Numbered from the stretch's first letter, positions 10,771-23,615 are shown. The stretch is 64,000 bases of DNA from Cordilura impudica (GCA_963682025.1 OY821517.1:51222662-51286661); one strand, 5' to 3'. A program made the numbers and translations. Notes: generated by a model not told the origin, from the letters alone.

Positions 10771-13101
10771 CAGTGGTCGCCAAAGTTTTTGAACGAAGGG
10801 CCAAATTGAGTTTTACAAAATATGAACTGGGCCAAAAATAAAAAGCACTAATAGAAGAAAAAAAGTTTTCGTATGCAAGATTTTGTAAGTAAATTTATAA
10901 CACTAATAATTTATATTTTTTAGATTTTTATTTTTATTGAAAAAGTAATTAAAAACAGCATTAATGAGAATTATGCAACTGGGATTTAGTTGCATTTGTT
11001 AATGTTTTGTATGTTTTTGAGAAACTAATAACCTCAGAATTTCCGCCAAATGAGAATCAGTCAATCTCTCACGAAATTGACTTTTAATATATTTCATACG
11101 ATAAAATGTTTGTTCGCAAATATAAGTGCTTCCAAATATTGAAATATAGTGTCATCTAAATTTTGGTAGAATTCAATCAAATTTCCTTTCTTATGTATAT
11201 CCTTCAGAATGTCGTTACTCTGCAAATCAATCAGCTTTAGTTGCATATTTTCTTCCACAGTATTCACCTCTACTTCAAATGGATTTCGAAATCAATTAAT
11301 TTTTTTCGCTTTTTTTAAAGTCACTAATTCTAACAATATTCATTTTGCACTGATTCTATTGATTTTTCAAATTCTAGATAAGGGAAAATATTTGTATATT
11401 GCTAAGTCTCCAACAATTTTGAATGCACTGAATATGTACTATATTTTTATTGACGAGCTGGTTTCTAAATAATTCAAATTTAACTCCAAAAAATTTTACA
11501 TCGTAAAATAATGAATATGCTAATTTTCCTTTACCTTGGAGCTTATAATTCAGATCGTTTATATGTATGTGCAGTAATATCGGTTGAAAAAGCTAATTTA
11601 CATAACCATGCATCATCTGCTAATTCAGCAATAGGCTTTTGGTTTTCGTTCATAAAAATGTCAATTTCATGACGAAGATCAAAAAAACATTCTAGTACTT
11701 TCCTCTACTCAACCAGCTAACTTCGCTATGATAAGGAACGTCGCCATGTTCAGCTTTAATTGATGTTAGAAATTCTTGGAATTGACGATGATTCAACCAA
11801 TGTCTACGAATAAAATAAAATAAAATTAAATTTATGGTTGAAATAACCACTGACATAATAGAATTTACATTTAATATTTTACCACACAATGCTTGCTGAT
11901 GTATAACACAATGTTGGTGGATACGTTTTTTTATCGCCAGTGTTTCTCACTCCTTATTAATACGTCCAATGAGAACTATATTTGCTCCAATCATATTTTT
12001 TGCACCAACTGTAGTTACACACATCAACTGTTTATAATTTAATTCTAGTTCTGTCATTATTTCGGAAATTAAAAAAAAAAAAAAATATCCTCACCAGTGG
12101 TTGTTCCCTTAAGACTCTTGAGAGCAGCTTATTCTTCAGTTACCTGAAAAGCATCATTTATTCCTCGAATAAAAATAGGAAGCTGAGCGGTATCGGAAAC
12201 ATCTGTACTTTCATCGAGTGCAATTGAAAAAAATTTAAAAATCATTGCTTTTTCTTTTAGCTGCGAAAAAAAAAACGCTGGTACCAATATCTTCAATTCT
12301 TCTCATTATTGTGTTTGCAGATAAACTTACACTGAATTTTTCTGGACATACTTTTATGCTATTTTCCGTACACATTTCTTCACAAGTTCCCCGTCTGTAA
12401 ATGGCCGCACTGCGTCAGCAATATACTTAGCAACATGATAACTTGCTCGTACTGAAGATATATTTTGATTCGGCATTTGTTTAAATATATTTTGCTGATT
12501 TGAGAGTGTTTTTTGACAGTTTCAACATCTTTTTTACGTAATTCCCCATTATATTTTATGTACTTCTCAGAATGCTTCGCACTGTAATGCCTATTCACAT
12601 TATATTCTTTAAAAACTGCAATTGTTTCTTTGCAAATAAGACACATCATTTGTCTTTAAATTGTACAATAAATTATTTTATTGTTGTTTATTTTGACATT
12701 GGTACAATTATATCTAAATTTTTATTATCATGCAAAAACAAACTTTCACTATTTACGATTTAACAAAGAATAACATGTACGAAAAAAAAATAAACATAGT
12801 AATTAACTTCATGGCCTACTTAAATTACTATGAGTTTTAATAAGAGTATATACAGGATTTATAATTTAATTTTTTTATAGAGAGTAGAAATATGTAATAT
12901 GTAATTGAAACTAAAAACTTTCACAAAAAAGGAAGTATAAAAATTTTTAATATTAGAAAATTTAATATTAAATTTGGATTTAGTAACGCTTTAACAACTT
13001 TTTTTAAATATTTGTATTACTTTCGCATTTTAACTCGGGGGCCGGATGGGTGGCTATAACGGGCCGGATATGGCCCGCGGGCCGTACTTTGGCGACCTCT
13101 G
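10771..13101 (-). mobile_element. hAT DNA transposon with intact ends
   Basis: The ends are CAGTGGTCGCCAAAGT on the left and, inverted, CAGAGGTCGCCAAAGT on the right (one mismatch in 16). The flanks carry an exact 8-bp duplication, TTATAGAC (10763-10770 and 13102-13109), as expected for hAT. A copy of the same surrounding sequence without the element lies at 15324-15543, which proves the boundaries. The right end also has the GGCCCGCGGGCC block often seen in these insect hATs. The transposase inside is decayed, so mobilisation would need a helper. Confidence 0.95.
11030..12655 (-). pseudogene. hAT transposase remnant (GTF2IRD2/ZBED5-like)
   Basis: From the N-terminus on the minus strand: a BED-like zinc finger (CLICKETIAVFKEYNVNRHY with a following H, 12649-12550); then degraded central sequence; then [13 protein letters not shown] and [12 protein letters not shown] (11930-11692), the hallmark block of the hAT group related to GTF2IRD2 and ZBED5; then RERLTDSHLAEILR near 11080, from the C-terminal dimerisation region. 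Many frameshifts and stops separate the blocks. The role in a live element is cut-and-paste transposition through an RNase H-like DDE core. This copy is dead. Confidence 0.85.
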
Positions 13102-13230
13102 TTATAGACAATATTGTTTTTAACTAAATTAGATGAAGAGAAATACAATTAATTGTTTTATTTCTTTCCCATTGCATTTATTTCAATAAATTAGCAATTC
13201 TCATCCATCTTCATTAGTCGGTCTAGACTG
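13102..13230. repeat. LINE B-associated sequence to the right of the hAT insertion
   Basis: This block continues the sequence cut at 10770. Together with 10683-10770 it matches 15324-15543, where it is uninterrupted. It ends where the two copies diverge after CATCCATCTTCATTAG. Confidence 0.8.
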
Positions 13231-13589
13231 AATAAAATTTTTTACTTACTTCTTATTAATACATCCATGCAAAAACCAGGTTCGGCTGACTTTATGGATT
13301 GAAATCTTAAAAAAAAATAATTTTTTTCCAATTTTTTTTTATCAATTTTTGCCAATAAATTGTCAATAACTAAAAATTTCTGGTCATAGAGGACGGACAA
13401 AGTAAAGCCAAAGCCAACTCGAAATATTTTTGAGTACGTAGCAATGAAAAGTATTTTTATTTCGAAAAAACAATTGCTCTTTGAAAAATAATGTCTTTAC
13501 TTTCATTGATTTTATGTAAACTATTAAGAAAAATTAAGTAAAACAAATTCTAAAGAGGTTGATCTGTTCACAAACATTTTTCTCGCCCT
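13231..13589. other. No gene recognised
   Basis: AT-rich sequence with poly-A and poly-T runs. No motif or repeat family from elsewhere in the window was found. Confidence 0.5.
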
Positions 13590-14040
13590 TTACGATGGTA
13601 ATTGTTCGGGTCTAGTATCATCGTTATTGCAATCCTCCCTGTCATCAGTTTCTGGACCACACATAATATCAATTTGAGACTCGACTACTGGCCCCACTGC
13701 ACCTTTTAAAAATTCTTCATCATAGGGATCGTACTTGTCTGCAAGTATTGCACTCGGCAGTTTTCTCGCTCTGTATCTGTGAGTATTATTATTAATTTTT
13801 TTTTAATAAAAACATAATGACAGCATTCGCCTTGCTCAGCAGATTATATGGCCAATTCTCTGCTGAAGTACCCAGATAATGATGTAAATAATAACTTTCC
13901 AAGGACATGTGGACGCCAGTTTTCGAGAACGCTGTTAGCATCCTTGCGACAGAACCATCATAGCGGCTATTACGATGCTCTCCCAACAAGCATTTTATTA
14001 CCTCTTTGATTGCCTTCCAAGCATCCAATTAAGTGTCAAT
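13590..14040 (-). pseudogene. Remnant of an unnamed repeated insect ORF
   Basis: The frame at 14028-13792 reads AWKAIKEVIKCLLGEHRN, then MSLESYYLHHYLG. I associate this pattern (LGxHxN...Y, MS(L/I)KxH(Y/F)LxxHL, then a HGERFHQDI-type motif) with uncharacterised multicopy insect proteins. The expected HGERFHQ segment is absent. A second frame continues to a stop at 13590-13592 with HRYRARKLPSAIL and an acidic tail, consistent with the C-terminus of the same protein after an internal deletion. The family link is from memory and weak. No function is proposed. Confidence 0.4.
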
Positions 14041-15323
14041 CCATATATTGTTCTATAAGCTTTCGTATATCAGTTGTTGCCATTTGTTTAGTTCATGTTG
14101 TCTGACGTAAAATATTTGTAATCTGAAAATCAATTAATGTTTCTTTAAATACAATCGATTTGAAAAAATATTTCGATGGTAAACTAGTTGCCAATAATGA
14201 AGAGGTTGATAGTTCTGGTTGTTCTCACTAAATATAGAGCAGAAATTGAATACCGCTAGCAAGAAAATTTGAGAAGAATTAAAAGATTTTTCGCAAATTG
14301 TTTCTCTTGCGTTCTTTGGCCAGCCAGTTCCTAATTACAATATGTTTGAAACTTTATTTGAGCTTTATTCAAATTTTCCACACCTATTAAACCGTTTTCT
14401 ACTGGAGAAAAAAATTGATTCATATATTTTCTATAAAATAAAAACACTAAATTTCAACTGAAACTTTAAAAATTTCTCAAATGCTGAAATAACTGTTTGT
14501 TGGGTTCTTTACCAACTCAACGACTGACGTATGTAGCAGTGTTTTCAAGTTGAAATACTAAAGCTTAAATTTCAAAAGAAAAATATTAAGAACTTTGCCA
14601 TCGACAAACGATTTGCTAAAAAAAATATAAAAGAAAACAAGAAATAAAGACAACCTGAGATATTATTGAAGTGTTTAAAAATAGTTTTACAATTGAGTTT
14701 TGAAAAAGTAAAGTTTTATATATATCTGTATAATTTTTTTTAAATATTTTTGTTTTTCAGAAGAAATGTTTTTTCTTATTACAAATTTTCTTAAAGCTAA
14801 TGAATTAATTATAAAACGATTTTGATGAAAATAAATTAATGTGATATTTATAAATAAAAAAAGTCTTCTAGAAGATCAATTTTTTTTTTTAATTTTTTAT
14901 AAAACTTTAAAAAAAACTTTTCCATTTAATCTATTACATATAATGATTAATTAGCAATTTAGATTTTGTGATCCCATTATTTTTTATTTTTTGTTATTGA
15001 TTTGTTTCATGTCAATTTCTGATAATAAAATTGAAAGAAAAAGTTAAGGGAAAAATTGCCAGAGGCATTAACTGTCAAACCCTTGTCAAGCTAAATAACT
15101 TAAAATAAAGGAAAATTGAATACCGACCACTATAAACTCCTTAAATTTCTTTAGATCAGTCATTTCTTTATTTATGCCTTCCAGAAACTTAGTTAAAAAT
15201 GTGTGAATATGTATGCAAATTGAATACAAACCAATAGATTTAGAAGGAAGTTTTTCCCCTCCTTTCAAAATACACTTATGCAAATATTTGTTTATATTTC
15301 TTCTTATTCTAAGCCATATTAAT
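14041..15323. other. No gene recognised
   Basis: 1.28 kb of AT-rich DNA with homopolymer runs. Open frames are short and of biased Lys/Asn/Phe composition. Nothing could be supported. Confidence 0.5.
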
Positions 15324-15543
15324 GTAACCCAAAAATTCCAGATCATTTATTTAAACCTTTAAGGGATTCAACGAAATAATATAATTTACATAACAGCAAC
15401 GCACGCAATAAATATTATAGACAATATTGTTTTTATCTAAATTAGATGGAGAGAAATACAATTAATTGTTTCATTTCTTGCTCATTGCCTTTTTTTTTCA
15501 ATAAATTAGCAATTTCTCATCCATCTTCATTAGCAATTGAAGC
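15324..15543. repeat. Second copy of the LINE B 5' block (empty hAT site)
   Basis: From GTAACCCAAAAATTCCAG to CATCTTCATTAGC this block matches 10683-10770 joined to 13102-13230. The target TTATAGAC occurs once, followed directly by AATATTG, so this copy never received the hAT. It carries small differences, including an extra TATAATTTACA segment before AACAGCAACGC. Confidence 0.88.
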
Positions 15544-15866
15544 CTAACACTTTTGAAATTCTTTCTTAATCCTGCAGTTTTGTCGCTTAATCAATTATCC
15601 ATTAATTAATTTTGTGTTAAAATGTTATATTCGGTTTCAAATGCAACTAATACCAAAAGCTGCTACTGGAAACGCTATATTATTTGTATATACTATAAAT
15701 TAACATGCGATGTTGGTGTTTTTTTTCTTAAAAATAGTATGTTGAAAACGTTAATGTACGAGATATCAGTTTATAGAAAAATCTAGATTTATTACGAAAA
15801 ATTCGTGAAAAATTTTTTTACCGATATGAATGGTATGGATGCAACGTCTTTTACTTATTTTATTGT
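15544..15866. other. Unique AT-rich spacer
   Basis: No coding or repeat signal was found between the LINE fragment and the pentanucleotide satellite. Confidence 0.5.
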
Positions 15867-18839
15867 ATTTCACTTCATTTCTTTTCATTAAATTTAATTT
15901 CATTTCATTTCATTTCATTTCATTTCATTTCATTTCATTTCATTTCATTTCATTTCATTTCATTTCATTTCATTTCATTTCATTTCATTTCATTTCATTT
16001 CATTTCATTTCATTTCATTTCATTTCATTTCATTTCATTTCATTTCATTTCATTTCATTTCATTTCATTTCATTTCATTTCATTTCATTTCATTTCATTC
16101 CAATTCATTTCATTTCATTTCATTTCATTCCGTTTTTTCAATCATCTTATTTCACAACAATAAATTTAATTTTTTACAATTCATTTCATTTCATATCATT
16201 TCACTTCATTTCTTTTCATTAAATTTCATTTCATTTCATTTCATTTCGTTTCGTTTCGTTTCGTTTTATTTCATTTCATTTAGTTTCATTTCATTTCATT
16301 TCATTTCATTTCATTTCATTTCATTTCATTTCATTTCATTTCATTTCATTTCATTTCATTTCATTTCATTTCATTTCATTTCATTTCATTTCATTTCACT
16401 TCATTTCGTTTCGTTTCGTTTCATTTCATTTCATTTCTTTTCATTTCATTTCATTTCATTTCATTTCATTTCATTTCATTTCATTTCACATCATTTCATT
16501 TCATTTCATTTCATTTCATTTCATTTCATTTCATTTCATTTCATTTCATTTCATTTCATTTTATTTTATTTCATATCATTTCATTTCACATCATTTCATT
16601 TCATTTCATTTATTTTTTTTATTTCATTTCTTTTCATTTCATTTTATTTCATTTCATTTCATTTCATTTCATTTAATTTCATTTCATTTCATTTATTTTT
16701 TTTATTTCATTTCTTTTCATTTCATTTCATTTTATTTCATTTCATTTCATTTCATTTCATTTCATTTCATTTCATTTCATTTCATTTCATTTCATTTCAT
16801 TTCATTTCATTTCATTTCATTTCATTTCATTTCATTTCATTTTATTTTATTCAATTCATCTTATTTCACATCATCTAATTTCATTTTTTTTTCAATTCAT
16901 TTCATTTCACTTCACTTCACTTCACTTCATTTCATTTCATCTCATTTCATTTCATTTCATTTCATTTCATTTCATTTCATTTCATTTCATTTCATTTTAT
17001 TTTATTCAATTCATCTTATTTCACATCATCTAATTTCATTTTTTTTTTCAATTCATTTCATTTCACTTCACTTCACTTCATTGCATTTCATTTCATTTCA
17101 TTTCATTTCATTTCATTTCATTTCATTTCATTTCATTTCACTTCATTTTGTTTCGTTTCGTTTCATTTCATTTAATTTCTTTTCATTTCATTTCATTTCA
17201 TTTCATTTCATTTCATTTCATTTCACTTCATTTCATTTCATTTCATTTCATTTCATTTCATTTCATTTCATTTCATTTCATTTCATTTCATTTCACATCA
17301 TTTCATTTCATTTCATTTCATTTCATTTCATTTCATTTCATTTCATTTCATTTCATTTCATTTCATTTCATTTCATTTCATTTCATTTCATTTCATTTTA
17401 TTTTATTTCATATCATTTCATTTCACATCATTTCATTTCATTTCATTTATTTTTTTTATTTCATTTCTTTTCATTTCATTTCATTTCATTTCATTTCATT
17501 TCATTTCATTTCATTTCATTTCATTTCATTTCATTTCATTTCATTTATTTTTTTTATTGCATTTCTTTTCATTTCATTTAATTTTATTTCATTTCATTTC
17601 ATTTCATTTCATTTCATTTCATTTCATTTCATTTCATTCCATTTCATTTCATTTCATTTCATTTTATTTTATTCAATTCATCTTATTTCACATCATCTAA
17701 TTTCATTTTTTTTTCAATTCATTTCATTTCACTTCACTTCACTTCACTTCACTTCATTTCATTTCATCTCATTTCATTTCATTTCATTTCATTTCATTTC
17801 ATTTCATTTCATTTCATTTCATTTTATTTCATTTCATTTCATTTCATTTCATTTCATTTCATTTCATTTCATTTCATTTCATTTCATTTCATTTCATTTC
17901 ATTTCATTTCATTTCATTTCTTTTCATTAAATTTAAGTTAATTTCATTTCATTTTATTTCATTTAATTTCATTTCATTTCATTTCATTTCATTTCATTTC
18001 ATTTCATTTCATTTCATTTCATTTCATTTCATTTCATTTCATTTCATTTCATTTCATTTCATTTCATTTCTTTTCATTTCATTTCATTTCATTTCATTTC
18101 ATTTCATTTCATTTCATTTCATTTCATTTCATTTCATTTCATTTCATTTCATTTCATTTCATTTTATTTTATTCAATTCATCTTATTTCACATCATCTAA
18201 TTTCATTTTTTTTTTCAATTCATTTCATTTCACTTCACTTCACTTCATTTCATTTCATTTCATTTCATTTCATTTCATTTCATTTCATTTCATTTCATTT
18301 CATTTCATTTCTTTTCATTTAATTTCATTTCATTTCATTTCATTTCATTTCATTTCATTTCATTTCATTTCATTTCATTTCATTTCATTTCATTTCATTT
18401 CATTTCATTTCATTTCATTTCATTTCATTTCATTTCATTTCATTTCATTTCATTTCATTTCATTTCATTTCATTTCATTTCATTTCATTTCATTTCATTT
18501 CGTTTCATTTCTTTTCATTAAATTTAATTTAGTTTAATTTAATTTAATTTCATTTCGTTTCGTTTCATTTCATTTCATTTCATTTCATTTCATTTCATTT
18601 CATTTCATTTCATTTCATTTCATTTCATTTCATTTCATTTCATTTCATTTCATTTCATTTCATTTCATTTCATTTCATTTCATTTCATTTCATTTCATTT
18701 CAATTCATTTCATTTCATTTCATTTTATTTTATTTAATTTAATTTTTTCAATTCATCTTATTGCACATAATTTAATTTATTTTTTTTTCAATTCACTTCA
18801 TTTCATTTCACTTCATTTCATTTCACTTCTTTTCATTTC
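15867..18839. repeat. (TTTCA)n pentanucleotide satellite, about 3 kb
   Basis: Nearly pure CATTT repeats run for about 3 kb. Variant units (TTTCG, TTTTA, CACTT) are not random: they form blocks that recur. One block (TTTTATTCAATTCATCTTAT, then CACATCATC and CACTTCACTTC) appears near 16840, 16991, 17661 and 18160, with a degenerate form at 18720. Another (CATTTATTTTTTTTATTTC) appears near 16607, 16690, 17446 and 17542. These point to expansion by duplication of longer segments. Long open frames through it (Phe-His-Phe-Ile-Ser repeats) follow from the 5-bp period and are not genes. Confidence 0.97.
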
Positions 18840-19182
18840 CATTTTGGATGTAAAAGTCTCCCAGATAAAGACAGCATACGATTTTCATAAAAATTTATAA
18901 TTAAAAAAATATTTATATGAACTCTGATATTGTTTACGAGTGCCATGAATGATTTGTTTATATGAGCTTATGTTTTTATATTTTTCGACAATTGAATAAA
19001 TGTCCTTCAATCTTCTGATATTAATATTAAATTACTATTATTTCTATTGATAAATTACGGGTATCAAAATGAGTTTCATGTTTAAATGAACAGTTCTTTA
19101 TTACATTATGAACTCAATCCTATGTTGATTTCGTTTTTATATATTTAAATAATAGCAAATGTATCTTTAAAGAAATTATGTA
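18840..19182. other. Unique AT-rich spacer
   Basis: No gene or repeat recognised. The region separates the satellite from a small inverted-repeat element. Confidence 0.5.
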
Positions 19183-19350
19183 TATATGTGACCTTCTCCG
19201 AGAAAAGGGACCTAGTGTGTGAAAGTTAAGTTTTGCGAAAAAAAAACGCATTTAAGGTTTCTACACCCTTTTAGGTCCAGAATCCACCGTTTTTGACACA
19301 ACCCGTTTTTTGACACACTATTTCCCTTTTCTCGGAGAAGGTCACATATA
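19183..19350. mobile_element. Short inverted-repeat element (MITE), 168 bp
   Basis: The left end reads TATATGTGACCTTCTCCGAG, then AAAAGGGA, and the right end is its exact inverse; the match resumes with AGTGTGT after three mismatches. The arms therefore pair over about 28 bp perfectly. The outer TA could be a TA target duplication of Tc1/mariner type, but the flanks are too AT-rich to decide. No coding capacity. Only one copy is seen in the window. Confidence 0.75.
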
Positions 19351-21349
19351 GTATATTTACGTATACTTTTAAGAAAAAAATTTCTTTAATACACGGTATT
19401 TTCGTAAAAAAACATACTTTCTAACAACAGGTTCATTTTTTGATGAAAAACTCTTTTTTAGAAAAAGGGTTTTAAAAAAGATATTTTTTTAAGGGAAGTT
19501 ACTTTTCTAAGACCGCGTGCTTTGTTAAGAAAAGGTACTTCTTAAAAAAGCCACGTTTGCACAAAAGATAAAGTACTTTTTAATAACATTAAATTTTTGC
19601 GTCATGGTATATGTTAAGAATAAGTACCTTTAAAGAAAATGTACTTTTATCAAAAAGGTATTTTTAAAAATATTGTATATTTTTAAGAGAAGGTGCATTA
19701 AAAAACTTATTTTTTTTAAAAATCATTTTAAGAAAATGTAATTTTTGAGAAAAAAACTTACCAAAAAAGTTAATTTTTTTGAGAAAGCTACTTTTAAGAA
19801 AATAAACTTTTCTTGAGGAAACGTTATCTTAGTTTCGTCTAGAAATGTATTATTTTTTAAATTACTATCTGTAAGAATGTACTTTGCTAAAATTTCACTT
19901 TTTTGAGATGAGGTACTTTTTAAAGAAAATGCACTTTTATAACAAAAGGTAATTTTTTCAAATTTCATTTTAAAATATTTATTTAATTTTTTTTAAGAAA
20001 AAGGATTTTTTTAAGAAAGCGTTATATTTTTAGAAAAGGTGCTTTTTAAGGAAAAAGCAACATTTTTGAGAAAAGGTACTTTTTATAAAAAGCAAAATTT
20101 TTTAGGTGCTATTCTAAGAAAATAAACTTTTTAAAGAAAATTAGGTTATTTTTAAGAAAAGTTACTTTTTTGGAAAATGTACTTTTTTAAGAAAAGATAC
20201 TTTTTTAAGAAAAGGTACTTTTTGAAAAAAATTTTACTTTTTAAATGTAACTTTTGAGCTACCTAAAAAAGTACTTTTTACAAAAAGGTAATTTTTTAAG
20301 AAAATTTACTTATTAAGGGTACTTATAAGGGTGCGTTTCTAAAAAAATTAACTTTTTTAAGAAAATGGGATTTTTTAAAGAAAACGTACATTTTTAAGAA
20401 AATGTACTACTTAAGAAAATGATTTTTTTTAAGAAAAGATATTTTTTAAGAAAAGTTGCTTCTTAAGATAAGGTGATTTTCTCAGAAAATTTACTTTCTA
20501 AAGAAAAATAGCTTTTTAAGAAAACGTACTTTTTTAAGAAAAGTTACTTTTTTAAGTAAAGGTACTTTTTAAGAAAATGTAGTTACTTAAAACAAGGTAC
20601 TTTTTAAGAAAAGGTACTTTTATAAGAAAATTTAATTTTTTTTAAGTTTAATTTCTCAAGAAAAGGATAATTCTTAAGAAAAGAGCCTTTTTTAAGAAAA
20701 TTTAATTGTGAAAAGGTAAATTTTTTTAAAAATATACTTTTTTAAATGTACTTTTTTAAAAAGAGGTACTTATTAAAAAGGTATTTTTTAAGAAAAGATG
20801 TTTTTTCTGAAAAGTTAGTTTAAAAAAACACTTTTTTTAATACGGTAATTTTTTAAGAAAATTTATTTTGTTTTTGGTACTTTTTTAGAATAGGTTCTTT
20901 CTTACGACAAGGTGCCTTTTCAAGAAAAGATATTTTTGAAGAAAATATCTACTTTTTAAAGAAAATATACTTCTATAGAAAAATATACTTTATTAGGAAA
21001 AGATACCTTTCAGGAAAATATTTTTTAAAAAAGTACATTTTTAAGAAGTACTTTTTTAAGAAACGCTTTTTTAGAAAAGGTAATTTTTTAATAAAATTTA
21101 ATTTTTAACTATACTAAGACAAGTTAAATTTTTTAAAAATTTTATTTTTTTAAGAAAACTAACTTTTTTTAAAAAACTTACTTTATTAAAAAAGGTACTA
21201 TTTTAAAAAAAGCTCTTTTTAAAAATAATTTTGGGTTTTAGAAAATGGTACTCTTTTAAAAAGAATACGTTTTAAGAAAAGTTTTTAAAAATGGCACTTT
21301 TTCAAGTAAAAGTGCTTTTTAAGGAAAATTTACTTTTTCTGAACAGGAG

Positions 21350-21542
21350 TCAATTCACCGCATTCGTTATCGAAATTTTTCGATGGAAATCATTTTTTTA
21401 TTTCCCAAAACAAAATGCTGAGAATAATTTTTCTTGTTCACAGTTGAAAAATTATGGCCTCTGATTAAGAAGAAAAGCGAATCGTGGTCGAATGTTAGAC
21501 GGAATTTAGACTGAATTTACTAGATATCGAATGCGGTGATTC
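21350..21542. mobile_element. Small inverted-repeat element inside the minisatellite
   Basis: This unrelated 190-bp segment starts TTCACCGCATTCGTTATCGA and ends with the inverse, ATATCGAATGCGGTGATTC. The terminal repeats (TCACCGCATTCG, then TATC after one mismatch) bound the whole unique segment. This suggests a MITE inserted in the array. The target duplication cannot be assigned. Confidence 0.6.
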
Positions 21543-22238
21543 TTTTTTAAGAAAAGGTACGTTTTCTAAGAAAAGGCACTTTTTTAAGAAGAGGTACTTT
21601 TTTAAGAATAGGTACTTTTTTATTTAAAAAAAGTACTTTTTACAAAAAGGTAATTTTTTAAGAAAATTTACTTATTTAAGATAAGGGTGCTTTCTAAAAA
21701 AAATTAACGTTTTTAAGAAAATTGGTTTTTTGTAATGAAATCGTACGTTTTTAAGAAAATTTACTATTTTAGAAAATAAACTTTTTTAAGAAAAGTTGCT
21801 TTTTAAGATAAGGTGATTTTATAAGAAAATTTACTTTTTAAAGAATAATAGCTTTTTTTAAGAAAACGTACTTTTTCAAGTTTTTAAGTTTTTAAGAAAA
21901 TTAACTATTTTAAGAAAAGGTACTCTTTTAACAAAAGGTATTTATTTAAAAAAAGGTACTTTTTAAGAAAAAGCATTTTTATTAGAAAATGTACTCTTTT
22001 TTTAAAGTTTCATTTCTCAAAAAAAGGTTAATTCTTAAGAAACGGATTTTTTTTAAATAAATGTAATTGGTTAAGAAAAGGTTCGTTTTTATGAAGAGGT
22101 ACTTTTTTAAATAAGATACTTTTTTTTAATAAAGGTACTTTTTCAAATGTACTTTTTTAAAAAGAGGTACATATTAAAAAGGTATTTTTTTAAGAGAAAA
22201 TTTTTCTGAAAAGTAACTTTAAAAAATCACTTTTTTAA

Positions 22239-22445
22239 CTCTTTCATGCCCGAATTAATTGGGGCATGGTTAAATATTTTTCAAGTTTATGTAGTTGTTA
22301 GTTTAGACCTAAATATGAATTGAAATGTTACCTTTAGGCAACACTGTGTTTGAAAAATGACTAATTGCCATCTAAAAGTACTTTTTATTTTTTTTTTTCT
22401 CTAATTTTCTTACCTTTAAACAATATCTTTAAGGGCATTAAAGGG
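22239..22445. mobile_element. piggyBac-type MITE, 207 bp, TTAA-flanked
   Basis: It is flanked by TTAA on both sides (22235-22238 and 22446-22449), with ends CTCTTTCATGCCC and, inverted, CCCTTTAATGCCC. TTAA duplication with CCC-starting ends is the piggyBac signature. The interior is unique in the window and non-coding. It sits in the minisatellite, which is rich in TTAA. Confidence 0.75.
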
Positions 22446-23615
22446 TTAATAAAGGAAATTCTTACGAAAATTTATTTTTTAAGAAAAAGGTACTTTCTTA
22501 AGAAAGATTTGCTTTTTTAGAAAGTGTACTTCTTTAAGAATAGATACTTTTTTATGACAAGGTACTTTTTAAGGGAAATATATTTTTTTACTTTTTTAAC
22601 TATACTTTTTTTACAGGAAAATATTTTTTATAAAAGTACATTTATAAGAAGTACTTTTTAAAAATTTTTTTTTTAGAAAAGGTACTTTTTAAATAGAATT
22701 TAATCATTAACTAGTAAATTTTTTTAAAAATTTTATTTTTTAAGAAAGAAAGCAAACTTTTTTTAAAAAACATATTTTTTTAAAAAAGCTCCGTTTAAAA
22801 ATAATTTATTTTTTTAAGAAAGTGGTACTCTTTTAAAAAGGATACGTTTTAAAAAAGTTACTTTTTTAAGAAGAGGCACTTTTTTAAAAATGGTAATTCA
22901 AGAAAAGGTGCTTTTTTAAGAAACTGTACTTTTTTAGAAAATTAACTTTTTCAAGAACAGATTCTTTTTTAAGAAAAGCTACTTTTTTAAGAAAAGGTAC
23001 TTTTAAAAATAATGTAGTTTTTTTAAAAAAGGTACTTTAATTAAAAAAATTTCTTTTTGATAAAAGATAATTTTTACAAGAAGATAAAAAAAAACATTCT
23101 TTTTAGGAGGCACTTTTTTTATAAATGTAATTTTTTTTATTAAGTACTTTTTAGGAACAGGTACTATTTTAAGAAACGGCACCTATAAGGAAAATGTATA
23201 TTAAATGAAAGTATATCTTTTTAAGAAAATTCACTTCTCTAAGAAAATTTATTTTTTAAGAAAGCTATTATTTTTAAGAAAATGTACTTTTCAGCATATT
23301 TGTTTTATTTTAAGAACATGTACTCTGTTGAAAAACTCTACTTTTTTAGGCGAAGGAACCCTCTAGAAAAGTGTACTTTTTAATGATAATGTAGATTTTC
23401 TAAAAAAAATGCGCTATTTAAAAAGAAAGTAGTTTTTTAGGAAAATTTGCTTTTTCAAGAAACCGTTTGTTTTTTAAAAAAATAGCTTTTTTAAGAAAAT
23501 TAAATTTTTTTGAAAATGCAATTGTATAAGACAAGATAATTTTTTAAGAAATTGAACTTTTATAAGAAGAGTACCTTTTTCAAGAAAAGGTACTTTTTTA
23601 GGAAAAGGTACTCCA

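Larger units (their letters stand above)
19380..23615. repeat. Degenerate minisatellite, unit about 18-20 bp (AAGAAAAGGTACTTTTTT)
   Basis: For 4.2 kb the sequence alternates purine runs ending in GGTAC or TGTAC with runs of T, with heavy length variation in the homopolymers. The same array type recurs at 44190-44425 and 46647-49240, with traces at 34690-34890. Two short transposon-like segments interrupt it (21350-21542 and 22239-22445). No coding signal. Confidence 0.88.

Noticed and set aside
15830..17930. Long open frames (up to 260 codons) in the TTTCA satellite
   Set aside because: A 5-bp repeat without a stop in its 15-bp translation cycle is open in every phase. The product is only Phe-His-Phe-Ile-Ser and has no other content.
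15867..18839. Pathogenic-type intronic TTTCA expansion
   Set aside because: The motif is the same as in human repeat-expansion disorders, but there is no host gene around this array and the genome is not human. No inference can be drawn.
19723..19968. Minus-strand Lys/Phe/Leu-rich frame in the GGTACTTTTT minisatellite, and others of the kind at 49002-49220
   Set aside because: Composition follows the array, with no domain and no conservation between arrays.
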